DNA from: Toxonevra muliebris
Lineage: Eukaryota > Arthropoda > Insecta > Diptera > Pallopteridae
Direction: 5' to 3'
NCBI GenBank assembly: GCA_963691655.1
Contig: OY829327.1
Span: 65,794,079 to 65,858,078 of the forward strand
Length of the DNA: 64,000 nucleotides
Made by a program: the position numbers and the translations under genes
In this document: positions 63,441-64,000 of the stretch, one piece after another
Layout of the letters: every line of letters starts with the position of its first letter
Position numbering within the stretch: position 1 is the stretch's first letter
Notes under the pieces: model-generated
The model's database searches: none
The model's input: only the letters and a program-made list of their open reading frames with translations
Told to the model about the DNA's origin: nothing

Positions 63441-64000
63441 TGTATCCATACATCATTTGCGCAAAAAAAATTTAAATAATATAATTGTCGGTGCCGTAAT
63501 TCCCCCTGGCTAGCCACAGTTATTTTCTTTTTTTTAAGGAGAGAAATAGTTAAAGAACGCATTCCTGAAGAAATAAGCTCTTAGTTATTGATATCTATTT
63601 TGTTCGTTTTTTTATTTTTCTTTTTTTGTTGGTAATGTCGTTTTTGACACCGGAGTACAGACAAAAGATTAATGAACAAGAATTTGGTTTTACTTCAATC
63701 GAGCTATTATCATTGAAATAAAATTGTAGGTGCATAATAACACAATATGGATTCGACTTTTAGTGCAAAATTTTTTAAAAACTACCAATTCAGTTTTCAC
63801 ATTAATTTTAAGTTTTGCAAAATTCTTCCAACTGTGGATTCGTAGTACATGCATGTCCAGCTTTAGGTACTAGTAATTTTTGACATTTTATTTCAAAATT
63901 AATAGTTCTATAATATTTTTCTCCTTATTCAGACTACTGTGTATTATTATACTTCACATATCCATAAGCTATCCCATTCACTCGCACAAAATTCACATAC
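63441..64000. other. AT-rich end of the window without recognised features
   Basis: Nothing supported. Confidence 0.35.

Overview
The window looks like a transposon-dense stretch of nuclear DNA from a higher fly (Diptera, probably Brachycera; tephritid-like by impression only). The reasons are AT-rich spliced DNA, a fly-type fatty acyl-CoA reductase (FAR), and typical insect repeats: CR1-, Jockey-, LOA- and R1-like LINEs, gypsy-type LTR elements, hAT and piggyBac MITEs, Tc1/mariner relics and a tRNA-derived SINE. I saw no bacterial operons, CRISPR arrays or rRNA.

Only one host protein gene can be supported. It is a five-exon FAR gene on the + strand (24488-51559). It splices in silico into an uninterrupted 527-residue protein with all junctions in phase and GT/AG at every boundary. 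Its 1.58 kb of coding sequence is spread over 27 kb because intron 1 (16.4 kb) and intron 2 (8.5 kb) are packed with mobile elements. Introns 3 and 4 are short, and each carries an inverted repeat that would fold into a hairpin in the pre-mRNA.

Layout. 1-9.3 kb: a tRNA-like relic, an inverted-repeat element carrying a piece of a widespread invertebrate repeat gene, a pyrimidine-rich satellite-like tract, and a minus-strand CR1-like LINE broken by a hAT element. 9.4-14 kb: a Jockey-like RT relic and a 183-bp piggyBac-type MITE. 14-21.5 kb: a minus-strand gypsy/errantivirus-like LTR element, decayed and split by a hAT element. 21.7-24.4 kb: a piggyBac-type MITE and a repeat whose second copy lies in intron 1. 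24.5-41 kb: FAR exon 1 and intron 1, with nested MITEs, a young Ty3/gypsy LTR element (26734-32118, LTRs about 99.4% identical), a second hAT copy, a mariner relic and two antisense LINEs. 41-51.6 kb: the rest of FAR, with an antisense LOA-like LINE in intron 2. 51.6-57 kb: a Tc1 relic, a hAT MITE and an EnSpm/CACTA-like element hit by a SINE. 57-64 kb: an R1-clade LINE between two inverted repeats.

The most unusual signals are these. The young LTR element has a 46-bp 3'-UTR minisatellite whose mini-stem shows compensatory changes, CTCF-like motifs in its LTRs, and a gag frame that opens inside the 5' LTR. FAR introns 3 and 4 hold hairpins. One piggyBac-type MITE is split into two halves by 7.5 kb of nested insertions. 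The EnSpm-like element has subterminal repeats and a SINE a few codons after its transposase start. Everything was read by eye, so family names rest on motif recognition and boundaries can be off by some bases.
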